Made by a program: the position numbers and the translations under genes. A stretch of 64,000 nt of DNA, taken from JAXDMK01 sp963790325 (GTDB lineage Bacteria > Actinomycetota > Acidimicrobiia > Acidimicrobiales > AC-14). The DNA lies in contig CAWBNY010000002.1 of assembly GCA_963790325.1 (NCBI GenBank), positions 1,116,001 through 1,180,000 of the forward strand, given 5' to 3'. The notes below the pieces were generated by a model that was given only the letters and a program-made list of their open reading frames with translations, searched no databases and had not been told where the DNA came from. Of the stretch, positions 17,105-24,804 are shown in pieces; the stretch's first letter is position 1; every line of letters begins with the position of its first letter.

Positions 17105-18850
17105 TCAACCCTCTTCGAGGAAGGCGAACAAGGGGACGCCCCGACCGGCGGCAGCCGACGACTGCAGCGCTCCCTCCAGGTCGGCGAGCATGGCGCGGCG
17201 GGCGTCGGCGATCTTGGCCTCGTCGCCCGCGTAGCCCTCGGAGAGCAGCCGCACGATCCGCCGCTGCGCATCGAGCGCAGGCGCCACCACCGGGTCGTCG
17301 GCCGACGCGAGGGTGAAGCCGGGGCGCAGGTGGGGCGGCGGCGACTGGTCGTAGACGTCGACGATCATCGCCATGCGCCGGAACGAGCTGTAGTGGTCGA
17401 CTCCCTCGTCGACGATGCGGCTGGCGATGTCGAACAGCTCGCCCCGGTAGGGCGGGCGTAGGAGCGTCGCCCGTACCCGCGCGTAGCGGCCCTCGAGTCC
17501 TCCGCTCGGCTGCTCCACTCCCTGGAAGTCCTGCACCGCCTCCCGCACCAGGGGCCGCAGAGCCCGGGGCCGGGTGGCACCGGCAGTGCCGGTGGGAACC
17601 TCGGCGGCCACGCCCAGGGCCGGCTGGTAAGCGGGGCCCAGGCCGTCCTCGGCGAGGGTGCGCAACAGGAGGTTGACCAACCACAGGTGCCGCATCTCGC
17701 TGATGGCGGTCGCCCTCAGCTGCTCCCGCAGGAAGATGACATCGCGCGTGAGGCGCCGCCGCAGGTAGTCGGCCGCGGCGGCCCGGTCGGTGACACCGTC
17801 GAGGGGCGCGTCGGGGTCGGCCCGGAAGGCGACCGGCAGCACCTCGGCCAGCTCGTCGTCGGCCAGTGCGCCCACCTCCTGGGGCGTGCGCACTGACGAC
17901 CAGGCGTAGAGGTACTCGAGGATCAGCACGTGCTCGAGGGGGGCCAGCTCACCGGTCAGCACCGCCACCAGTTCCTCCGGCGAGCCGTACGGGACAGCGT
18001 CGGCCGCCGCCGGCGGAGTGTAGGGCCGGTCGGATTCCCGGTCTCGCAACACCACGGCCAGGTCCTGGAACCGCCCGTTGATCTCGTAGTACCCGAATTC
18101 GGGCGCCTCCGGGCGGGCGGGGCGAGCTCGCAGCCAGTTCACCCACCCGGTGCCAGGCGGCGGCGGAAGCTGCGGCTCCGCCTCGGGCGCCGGCTCCAAG
18201 GCGATGTCGGGATGATTCGACGCCCAGTAATAGCAACCGCAGTCGCGGAAGTCGTGCTGCCACGGCGAGCACAGGCTCTGCGTCAGCTCGCCCGCCTGAT
18301 AGGAGCCGTCGATCGCCTCGTCGCCGCCGAGGTAGGGGCGCCGGGGGCCGACGAGGGTGATCTCGGCGACCGGGTCGGCCCGCCGGAACCGGCGTAGGAC
18401 CACCGTCACCGGTCCCGGTTCGAGCGACCGCACGAGACGCCATGTGCCCAAGGAGCCCAGCGGCACGCCCTCGAGCGCCGTGGGATCTATGACCACTCCG
18501 CCCTGGCCGACGGCGCCGAGCCACCAGGATCCGCGGTTGAGCGCGAGGTCCTCGCGAAGTTCCTCGAGCTGGTCGCGGAGGCCAGCGGCGTCCGGTGGCA
18601 GATCGGCCAGCATCGGGTCGTCAAGGGCCACGTCAACCACGACGGCTCCCAACGAGCGCGCTGCGGACGGCGGGTCATCGAACTCGACCACCAGGCCGGG
18701 GAAGAACCGCCGGTCGAGGTTGCGATGGTCGAACTCCAAGCCGGGGAAGCAGTTCGCCACCCCGCTGGCCAGCGTGGCCGATTCCGGGTTCCCCACCGCA
18801 GCCTGGTTCAGCCGGGCGGCGAGGTTGAGGGGAATGATCCCGTCGCTCAT
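17105..18850 (-). CDS. LodA C-terminal-like protein with ferritin-like domain
   Basis: This is a 581-residue protein. Residues 1-210 carry two motifs I associate with the catalytic half of LodA/GoxA oxidases, which contain the cofactor cysteine tryptophylquinone: Cys34 in NCFPGLEFDH, and Trp197 in LCSPWQHDFRDCGCYYW. Residues about 300-490 look like the ferritin-like domain seen in VioB-type proteins. It has Glu306, Glu312, Glu376, Glu385 and His388 (EMRHLWLVNLL), and Glu482/His486, as possible iron ligands. The start ATG 18850 overlaps the radical SAM stop (ATGA). It is the third gene of a coupled operon and has no signal peptide. Its reaction is unknown. An amine or amino-acid oxidase assembled from two subunits is my inference. 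Confidence 0.6.
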   Translation of the reverse strand: MSDGIIPLNLAARLNQAAVGNPESATLASGVANCFPGLEFDHRNLDRRFFPGLVVEFDDPPSAARSLGAVVVDVALDDPMLADLPPDAAGLRDQLEELREDLALNRGSWWLGAVGQGGVVIDPTALEGVPLGSLGTWRLVRSLEPGPVTVVLRRFRRADPVAEITLVGPRRPYLGGDEAIDGSYQAGELTQSLCSPWQHDFRDCGCYYWASNHPDIALEPAPEAEPQLPPPPGTGWVNWLRARPARPEAPEFGYYEINGRFQDLAVVLRDRESDRPYTPPAAADAVPYGSPEELVAVLTGELAPLEHVLILEYLYAWSSVRTPQEVGALADDELAEVLPVAFRADPDAPLDGVTDRAAAADYLRRRLTRDVIFLREQLRATAISEMRHLWLVNLLLRTLAEDGLGPAYQPALGVAAEVPTGTAGATRPRALRPLVREAVQDFQGVEQPSGGLEGRYARVRATLLRPPYRGELFDIASRIVDEGVDHYSSFRRMAMIVDVYDQSPPPHLRPGFTLASADDPVVAPALDAQRRIVRLLSEGYAGDEAKIADARRAMLADLEGALQSSAAAGRGVPLFAFLEEG

Positions 18851-20220
18851 CTGCTCGCCTCCATCCAGTTCGGTGCCGCGGGGCCCGCGGACAGGCATCG
18901 GGTGTAGATCCCGAGGCAGTGCTCCAGCCAGCCCCGGATGTAATCGCACCCCTCGCGCCCGACCTCGTCCACTTCCGCGTGGCACCCCCCACCACACAGG
19001 TAGCGGGCCCAGCACGAGCGGCACGGCTCCTGGTGGTCGACGGCGCGGGACTCGGCGAACGCCCGCCGCCCCGTCGCCGAGGGGCCGCTGTCGACATCGC
19101 CCAGCGCGTAGCGGTCGTCGTCGACGGTGCGATGGCAGGTGAAGTACCCGCCGCCGGCGCCGACGGCCACGTAGGTGGCGGCCGAGCCACAGGGCAGGGC
19201 CCGGGCCGATCCCCGGTGGATCTCCCGCAGGGCGGACAGGAGGTTCGTGAACCGGGGCGGCCGACCGTCGAGGAGGCGGGCCAGCTCGGCGTCGGCGGCC
19301 CGCTCCATCTCGTTCAGGAACTCCGCCCAGTCGGCGCGCCGGAGGCGCAGGTCGTGGTCGGGACCGGTGCGCAGGGGGCTCACCCCGGCCTGGGCGAAGC
19401 CGGCCGCGGCCAGGCCCTCCACCCGCTCCTGCACCCGCAGGTCGCGGCGAGTGACGGTGGCCCGGGCGACCACCTTGGCCCGTCCCGGATCGGCCAGCAG
19501 GTCGCCCACGCCGACCACGGCGTGGGAGAAGCTGCCCCGGCCGTTGCGGTACCGGCGGCTGTGGTCGCTGGTGGCCGCGTCGCCGTCAAGGCTCACCGTC
19601 ACGGTGAAGGCGTGGTCGCGGAAGAGGCGGGTGTCGGCCGGGGTGACCAGGGTGCCGTTGGTGGTGATGGAGAAGGAGATCGTGACCCCGTGGTCGGCCG
19701 CCGTCGCCGCTGCGTAGGCGACGATCTCGTGGAGCAACGCACGGTGCAGGAGAACTTCGCCGCCGAGGAAGCCGAGTACGACCGGCCGACCGGCGGCACC
19801 GGCGACGAGGCGGTCGACGGCCCGGCGGGCCACGTCGGCCGGCATGCGCCGGGAAGCGCCCCCGAACCGACCCTGGTCGGCGTAGCAGTACGAGCAGGCC
19901 AGGTTGCACGACTGGGCCAGGGCCAACGAGACCGCCAGCGGCTCGTCCGACAACTCGACGACCGGCGCCCGCTGCCCGCCCTGAGCGATGGCGCGCCACC
20001 GGCTGACGGTCAGGGGGTCGCCGGCGGCGAGCGCGGCCGCCGAGTCGGGATCCACCTCGAACAGCTGCGAACCCTCGACCAGCCACACCAGCGGCCGGTC
20101 GCCCCCTACGAGGTGGAACCAGGGCCCGTCCAGCCGGGGACTGGCTGCGGGGGCGGGCGCTTCGACGGGACGCCGGGCGGTCGGGGTCGGGACCGGGGTC
20201 CAGGTGGTGGCGACGGTCAT
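18847..20220 (-). CDS. radical SAM/SPASM maturase, QhpD-like
   Basis: This is a 457-residue radical SAM enzyme. The [4Fe-4S]-SAM motif is CNLACSYC (Cys105, Cys109, Cys112). The core continues with VVLGFLGGEVLLHRALL and FSITTNGTLV. The C-terminal SPASM region has a Cys near GGGYFTCHR and the cluster CRSCWARYLCGGGC followed by GCDYIRGWLEHC, which could bind two auxiliary iron-sulfur clusters. This pattern recalls QhpD, which makes Cys-to-Asp/Glu thioether bonds in quinohemoprotein amine dehydrogenase. A long Pro-rich N-terminus precedes a small domain (residues 30-85) that could bind substrate. It is translationally coupled on both sides (TGATG at 20222-20218 and ATGA at 18850-18847), so it probably modifies one of its operon partners. 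Confidence 0.75.
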   Translation of the reverse strand: MTVATTWTPVPTPTARRPVEAPAPAASPRLDGPWFHLVGGDRPLVWLVEGSQLFEVDPDSAAALAAGDPLTVSRWRAIAQGGQRAPVVELSDEPLAVSLALAQSCNLACSYCYADQGRFGGASRRMPADVARRAVDRLVAGAAGRPVVLGFLGGEVLLHRALLHEIVAYAAATAADHGVTISFSITTNGTLVTPADTRLFRDHAFTVTVSLDGDAATSDHSRRYRNGRGSFSHAVVGVGDLLADPGRAKVVARATVTRRDLRVQERVEGLAAAGFAQAGVSPLRTGPDHDLRLRRADWAEFLNEMERAADAELARLLDGRPPRFTNLLSALREIHRGSARALPCGSAATYVAVGAGGGYFTCHRTVDDDRYALGDVDSGPSATGRRAFAESRAVDHQEPCRSCWARYLCGGGCHAEVDEVGREGCDYIRGWLEHCLGIYTRCLSAGPAAPNWMEASR

Positions 20221-21938
20221 CAGCGGCGGGGCTCGGGGACGGCCGTTGTCACGTCGGTGCTCCGGAACCGGGCGAAGAGCTCGTCGGCCGACAGTGCGGG
20301 CGCCTCGTCGGGCGCCAGGCCACGCTCCCGGCGCCGGCGGGGACGGGGCGCCGGAGCCACCGGCGCCAGCTCGTCGAGCAGGCTCATGACCTGCACGTAT
20401 TGGCGCCGGGTGAGCGACAGAGGGGATGCGTCGGAGTCCCGCATGTACGGCGGCATACGCATGTCGTGCAGCCAGGCCTCGGGGTCCCACGGCCGGCGGC
20501 GGCCGGCTACCGGTAGGGCCTCAGCCGGCGTCGACTCCCGCACCAGGGCGTAGGGCTGGCGGAGGAGGCGGCGCACCCGGTCGGCGTCGCGGGCGAGGAA
20601 GGCCATGAGGGTGGGGTACGCGGTTAGAGCCGAGTGGGCGTCGCGCGCCAGCTCGGCGTAGGGGCGGGGGGCGTCGGCTCGGAGCTGGTTCCGCTCGCTC
20701 GCCCGGTAGCCCTCGTCGGCGTCGGTCATCGTCGCTTCGTTGGCCAGCGGCGGCTCAGGGGTGACGCCCCCGCGTCCGAGACGGGCCTGGATCCTCTCGG
20801 AGATCCCCAGGGAATCGGCGGCGTCGAGGAGCGTCTCGAGTTCCCGCTCATTATCGACGACCGCTCGGCGGCGTTGGAGGTCGACGTTGTTCAGGCTCAC
20901 GCTCTCGAGCACCCGTCGCAGCAGGTCAGCGACTTCGAGCCGGGTGACAGCCGGATCGAACTCGGGGTCCGGCTCGTCCCTGTCGAGCAGGTCGTCGACC
21001 AGCGAGAAGAAGGGGCGCTTGTCGGGGGCGAAGTCGGGCGGCCCGACGAACACCCGAGCGTGGGCGACGTGGTCCTGCCCCGCCAGCGTGACGGTGGCCG
21101 TCACCAGCACATCGCACGTGTCGTCGACAACCCCCCACGATCGGCCGCCCGACGAGCTGGGGTCGCCGCTGCCGTCGTACGTGTCATGGGGCCTCGGGTG
21201 GCGCAGGTCTGGGGCGCGACCTTCGTAGTTCCTCCATGACGTTTCCTCGTTGAGAATCCGATCTCGATCTGGCACTATCTCGAACGTCATCGGCCCGAAT
21301 CGGCCAGTCGCCGCGCTCGGCGGCCCGTAGACCCGTCCCTTGGCCGGCGTGAACCGCAGGCGGAGGACATCGCGGTCGACGTCCCGCTCGTCGGGTGGCC
21401 CGGGCACCGGCCGCACGGGCCGGATGCTCCCTAGGGGGATGGGTCGGTCGGGCGACACGAGGATCCGGCTGCCCTCGCTCGAGGCCAGCAGGGGCCGGTC
21501 GGTCGGCTCGGTGTGGTCGAATTGCACCCGCGCCGAGAAGGCGCAGGCCGGGTCCCCGGTGCGGCGCTGGGCCTTGCGGTTGGCCGCCTCCACCACGTAC
21601 GACACGTCTGCCAGGGTCCCGCCCAGCTCGGTGAGCAGGGCGCTGGTGAGCCTGCTGACGCTTCCGTCGTCGAGCTCCACGCAGAGCTCCAGGAAGGGCG
21701 CCACCGGCCGCAACCCCGACTCGTCGCGGAAGACCAACTCGGTGGGGCGGTACGAGCGCACCGACCCGTCGGCCGTGACCGCCAGCGAGACGGCCGGCTC
21801 CAGAGACGTCAGGCCGCCACCCTCGAGCGACGGGTCCTCCCGCCACACGTAGGCGTCAACCGGCGTGTCGCTGCCCCCCAGCCGGGCCACCGCCATCGGC
21901 GGGGTGAAGAAGACCGACCGCACCGTCTCGCCAGCCAT
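20220..21938 (-). CDS. LodA N-terminal-like protein
   Basis: This 572-residue protein resembles the N-terminal half of LodA/GoxA-type quinoprotein oxidases. It opens with VFFTPPMAVARLGGSDTPVD, like the opening PSVGVARLGNS of that family. Near residues 295-320 it has WGVVDDTCDVLVTATVTLAG followed by VFVGPPDFAPDKRPFFSLVD, which parallels the conserved DD-x-VTATV and PPDFAP segments of LodA. The second half is helical and Arg-rich, with no match I recognise. The CTQ Trp and Cys motifs are absent here and lie in the third gene of the operon, so the oxidase seems to be split in two. ATG 21938 has GGAGG upstream. It is the first gene of the operon and divergent from the flavoprotein gene. Confidence 0.55.
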   Translation of the reverse strand: MAGETVRSVFFTPPMAVARLGGSDTPVDAYVWREDPSLEGGGLTSLEPAVSLAVTADGSVRSYRPTELVFRDESGLRPVAPFLELCVELDDGSVSRLTSALLTELGGTLADVSYVVEAANRKAQRRTGDPACAFSARVQFDHTEPTDRPLLASSEGSRILVSPDRPIPLGSIRPVRPVPGPPDERDVDRDVLRLRFTPAKGRVYGPPSAATGRFGPMTFEIVPDRDRILNEETSWRNYEGRAPDLRHPRPHDTYDGSGDPSSSGGRSWGVVDDTCDVLVTATVTLAGQDHVAHARVFVGPPDFAPDKRPFFSLVDDLLDRDEPDPEFDPAVTRLEVADLLRRVLESVSLNNVDLQRRRAVVDNERELETLLDAADSLGISERIQARLGRGGVTPEPPLANEATMTDADEGYRASERNQLRADAPRPYAELARDAHSALTAYPTLMAFLARDADRVRRLLRQPYALVRESTPAEALPVAGRRRPWDPEAWLHDMRMPPYMRDSDASPLSLTRRQYVQVMSLLDELAPVAPAPRPRRRRERGLAPDEAPALSADELFARFRSTDVTTAVPEPRR

Positions 21939-21993
21939 AGCGCCTCCGCCCACGAGGTCGAGTCGGTCGATACCCTACCCAAGGGTCGACGGC

Positions 21994-23277
21994 ATGTCAC
22001 CGGGGTCCGACGTGGTCATCGCCGGTGGCGGTGTGGCGGCAGCGGCGGCCGCCATCCGCCTCCGGTCCCTCGGGGCGTCGGTGCGCATCCTGGTCCGGGA
22101 CGGCCCTCGCACGCCGGGGATCGAGGCCATCCCGCTGGCCGGCCTGGAGCTGCTGGCGGTGCTGGGTGAGCCCGACCTGCGCACCGAACTGGGGTCGGCC
22201 GAGGTCGACGGGCCGACCCAGGGAGGCAGCCCGACGGCCGGCGCCGTGCCCCACCGGGTCGTGCACGTCGACCGGGCCCGGCTGGCCGACGTGCTCCTGG
22301 GACGGGCACGGGATCGGGGCGCCACCGTCGAACGGGTGACCCGGCTACCGGCGGCTGCGGCCCTGGCACCGGAGGTCGAAGCGCTGGTGGACGCCACCGG
22401 CCGGGCGGCGGCGTGGTCGAGGCCGGTCCACCACCACTCCCGCCAGGTGGCGTGGCAGTTCGAGGCCCCTCCGACCCCGCCCGACCACCACGCCGGACGG
22501 GTGGTGCGATCGGGCGGGTGGTGGGCCTACCGGCTCGGCCACCCGACGGCGACGTGGGCCGCGGTGGTCACTTCATCCCCCGAGCTCCCGGACGACGTCC
22601 GCCGCGCCGCCCTGCGGCAACTGGGTCTCGACCCGGGGACGGTGGTGGCGCGGGGGCGGCGGCCTGCGGGCGTGCAGTGGTCCCGGTCGCCAGTGGGCGG
22701 GCGGCAGCTGGCGGTGGGTGACGCCGCCCTGGCCCACGACCCCATCGCCGGCCAGGGCATCCGCTTCGCCCTGGCGTCGACCATCGCCGCGGGCACGACC
22801 ATCGCCACCTGGGCCGGTGCCGACGACGGGGCACACGACGTGGCATCGGCCTACTACCGCAGCCTGGTGCTGGTCGAACGCGACCGCCACCTGGCCACGG
22901 TGGCCGCCGTGACCCGGGGCGGCGGGGCCGACGAACCCCGGGAGCCCCAGGCCACACACGAGTTGCCCGCCTTCGTCTGCTTCGTTGCTCCGGTGGTCGA
23001 GGTTCCCCTGGTCATCGACGGCCGGGTCGCTCTCGGGCCCGCCATCCGCCTGGCCGACGGGGGCGCAACCCGGTGGGCCGGTGCCTTCGACCTCCTCGAT
23101 CTTTCCCGGATGGCGGCCGAGCCGACCTCCCGCCTCCTGCTGACCACCCTGCTGCAGGAGGCGGGGCTGACCGCCGCCGGCGCCCGGTCCCTGCTCCGCT
23201 GGGCGTTGGTCAACGGCGTGCTGGAGGCTGCGCCCGGCCCGGGGTCGCCGCGGTTTGAGGGTGGGGGCGCCGAGTGA
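21994..23277 (+). CDS. LodB/QhpG-like FAD-dependent monooxygenase
   Basis: This is a 427-residue flavoprotein of the p-hydroxybenzoate-hydroxylase fold. The N-terminal FAD motif is VVIAGGGVAAAAAAIRL, a DATGR segment follows, and the GD motif is GDAALAHDPIAGQGIRFAL near residue 243. LodB and QhpG are flavoproteins of this type that act on the tryptophan that becomes tryptophylquinone in their partner enzymes. The location, divergent and 55 bp from the LodA-like operon, supports that role. ATG 21994 is chosen because it leads straight into the FAD fold. An amine- or phenol-hydroxylating enzyme acting on small molecules cannot be excluded. Confidence 0.7.
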   Translation: MSPGSDVVIAGGGVAAAAAAIRLRSLGASVRILVRDGPRTPGIEAIPLAGLELLAVLGEPDLRTELGSAEVDGPTQGGSPTAGAVPHRVVHVDRARLADVLLGRARDRGATVERVTRLPAAAALAPEVEALVDATGRAAAWSRPVHHHSRQVAWQFEAPPTPPDHHAGRVVRSGGWWAYRLGHPTATWAAVVTSSPELPDDVRRAALRQLGLDPGTVVARGRRPAGVQWSRSPVGGRQLAVGDAALAHDPIAGQGIRFALASTIAAGTTIATWAGADDGAHDVASAYYRSLVLVERDRHLATVAAVTRGGGADEPREPQATHELPAFVCFVAPVVEVPLVIDGRVALGPAIRLADGGATRWAGAFDLLDLSRMAAEPTSRLLLTTLLQEAGLTAAGARSLLRWALVNGVLEAAPGPGSPRFEGGGAE

Positions 23278-23316
23278 CCGCCGACAGGTATGGCTGTTTC
23301 ATCCAGGGATCCGAAA

Positions 23317-23348
23317 GGCCGGCCTCAACTCGCAGCCCTCGGCCGGCC
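23317..23348. terminator. possible bidirectional hairpin
   Basis: Two copies of GGCCGGCC (23317-23324 and 23341-23348) flank a 16-base loop between two convergent genes. The unit is itself palindromic, so other pairings exist. Confidence 0.3.
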
Positions 23349-23352
23349 CCCG

Positions 23353-24789
23353 TCAAAACGCCGGCTCGAGCGTGTCACCGAGATCAGATGTAAAGACGTT
23401 CTCGGGATCGTAGGTTGCCTTAACCCGCTTCAGTCGAGGCAGGTTGGTTCCATAATAGGCTTCTGCCGAATTGACGAGGTCGGGATCGGGAAATCCTTGA
23501 TAGGCCCGGTCAGAGCCGTAGGGGTGTGTCGTTGCCCAAGCCGTGCGAATCCAGGATCGGGCGTTTTTCCGCCGCTCTGCCGACGCCGACGACCCGAGCA
23601 GCACACCGTGCTTGAGCAGGAACAGTGGCTTCCGATGGACGAACGCCGAAGCATCCGGGGGAACGAGCGCCTGAGCCCCACGCCAAGGAACGAACTCCAA
23701 GGTCCGGCGCTCGCCATAGGAGCGGCTCACGGAGACGTGCCTCACGAGAGCGGTGATGGCTTCGATAGGTAATGGCTCGTCGAAGAACTCCGATTTGACG
23801 AACTGAAAGCCGGGGCGCATGAACGGCCCCGCAGGAATACATGCCGCGTCGTTGGTCCGGGTCACCAGACCGACCTGATAGCGGGCGGCATCCCGTCCTC
23901 CGAGATTCTCGACGTACGCCCGCGCGGCTCGCGCACCGATGCTCGAGGCGAAGTCGATGAGCAGCTGAGCTGTGGATTCCCGGTCCAGAAGGCTGACACC
24001 GAACAGCTCGATGGTAGATGTTTCGGTGTCAAGGTCGGGAGCGACGATCTCGAGTTCGGCGCTCACCTCGAAGGCCAGGTTTGGCGCCCACCTCTGCCAC
24101 GCGTCGATAGCGGCCACGGCGTGCGACGACGGCCAGACGCAGTGGAAGCTGGTTGAGGGCCGGGACTGGTGGGTCCGGAACAGGAGAGAGGTCACAGCGG
24201 CGAGGTTGCCGGCACCGGCTCCCCGAAGGGCCCAGTAGAGATCGGGGGAGTTCGTCGCGTCCGCCGTCGTCAGGCTCCCATCGGCCAACACCACCTCAGC
24301 CGAAAGGAGATGGTCTGTCGTCAACCCGTACATGCGGCTCAGGAATCCGTAGCCGCCGACCAAGGCGATGCCGCCGATACCGACGGTCGGCCACGAACCG
24401 GACGGCAGAACCCGGCCGAAGCGAGCGAGGCGCTCCGCCACGGCGCCCGTAGTCGCACCTGGACCGACCACAGCCGCGTCCCCGTCGACGGTGATGGAGT
24501 CTAGGTCCCGCAGGTCGATGAGCAATCCTCCGGTGGACGAGTGATCGGCGTAGCTGTGGCCACCACTCCGCAGGGCGAAATGCACCTCCTTCGACCTGGC
24601 GAACGTGATCGCCTCGGCCACGTCCTCAGACGCGCCACAGCGTGCGACTGCCTGGGGCAACACGTCCTCGGAGTGTGCGATGAACCTTTTGCGGGCCCAG
24701 GCGTACTCGGGGTCGTCCGGAAGGACGAGCGAGCCCTCGAGGCGGGCGGCGAGCTGTTTCCAGTCAAAGCGGCTTAGGGCCGACTGCAC
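23353..24789 (-). CDS. BBE-type FAD-linked oxidoreductase of the lanthipeptide cluster
   Basis: This is a 478-residue oxidase of the berberine-bridge-enzyme/PCMH family. The FAD domain has RSGGHSYADHS, where His78 is the usual covalent attachment site. The second attachment Cys of bicovalent members is replaced by Thr158 (YGLTTDH), so FAD is probably held through one bond. The C-terminal BBE segment reads YYGTNLPRLKRVKATYDPEN. Such enzymes oxidise alcohols, sugars or amine-type carbons and pass electrons to O2. It lies 15 bp after the ABC exporter gene as the last gene of the lanthipeptide operon, so peptide tailoring is plausible but unproven. It carries no signal peptide, and its codon use is less GC-biased than in the flanking genes. 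Confidence 0.85.
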   Translation of the reverse strand: MQSALSRFDWKQLAARLEGSLVLPDDPEYAWARKRFIAHSEDVLPQAVARCGASEDVAEAITFARSKEVHFALRSGGHSYADHSSTGGLLIDLRDLDSITVDGDAAVVGPGATTGAVAERLARFGRVLPSGSWPTVGIGGIALVGGYGFLSRMYGLTTDHLLSAEVVLADGSLTTADATNSPDLYWALRGAGAGNLAAVTSLLFRTHQSRPSTSFHCVWPSSHAVAAIDAWQRWAPNLAFEVSAELEIVAPDLDTETSTIELFGVSLLDRESTAQLLIDFASSIGARAARAYVENLGGRDAARYQVGLVTRTNDAACIPAGPFMRPGFQFVKSEFFDEPLPIEAITALVRHVSVSRSYGERRTLEFVPWRGAQALVPPDASAFVHRKPLFLLKHGVLLGSSASAERRKNARSWIRTAWATTHPYGSDRAYQGFPDPDLVNSAEAYYGTNLPRLKRVKATYDPENVFTSDLGDTLEPAF

Positions 24790-24804
24790 TTTGCCGTGTC
24801 CCGC

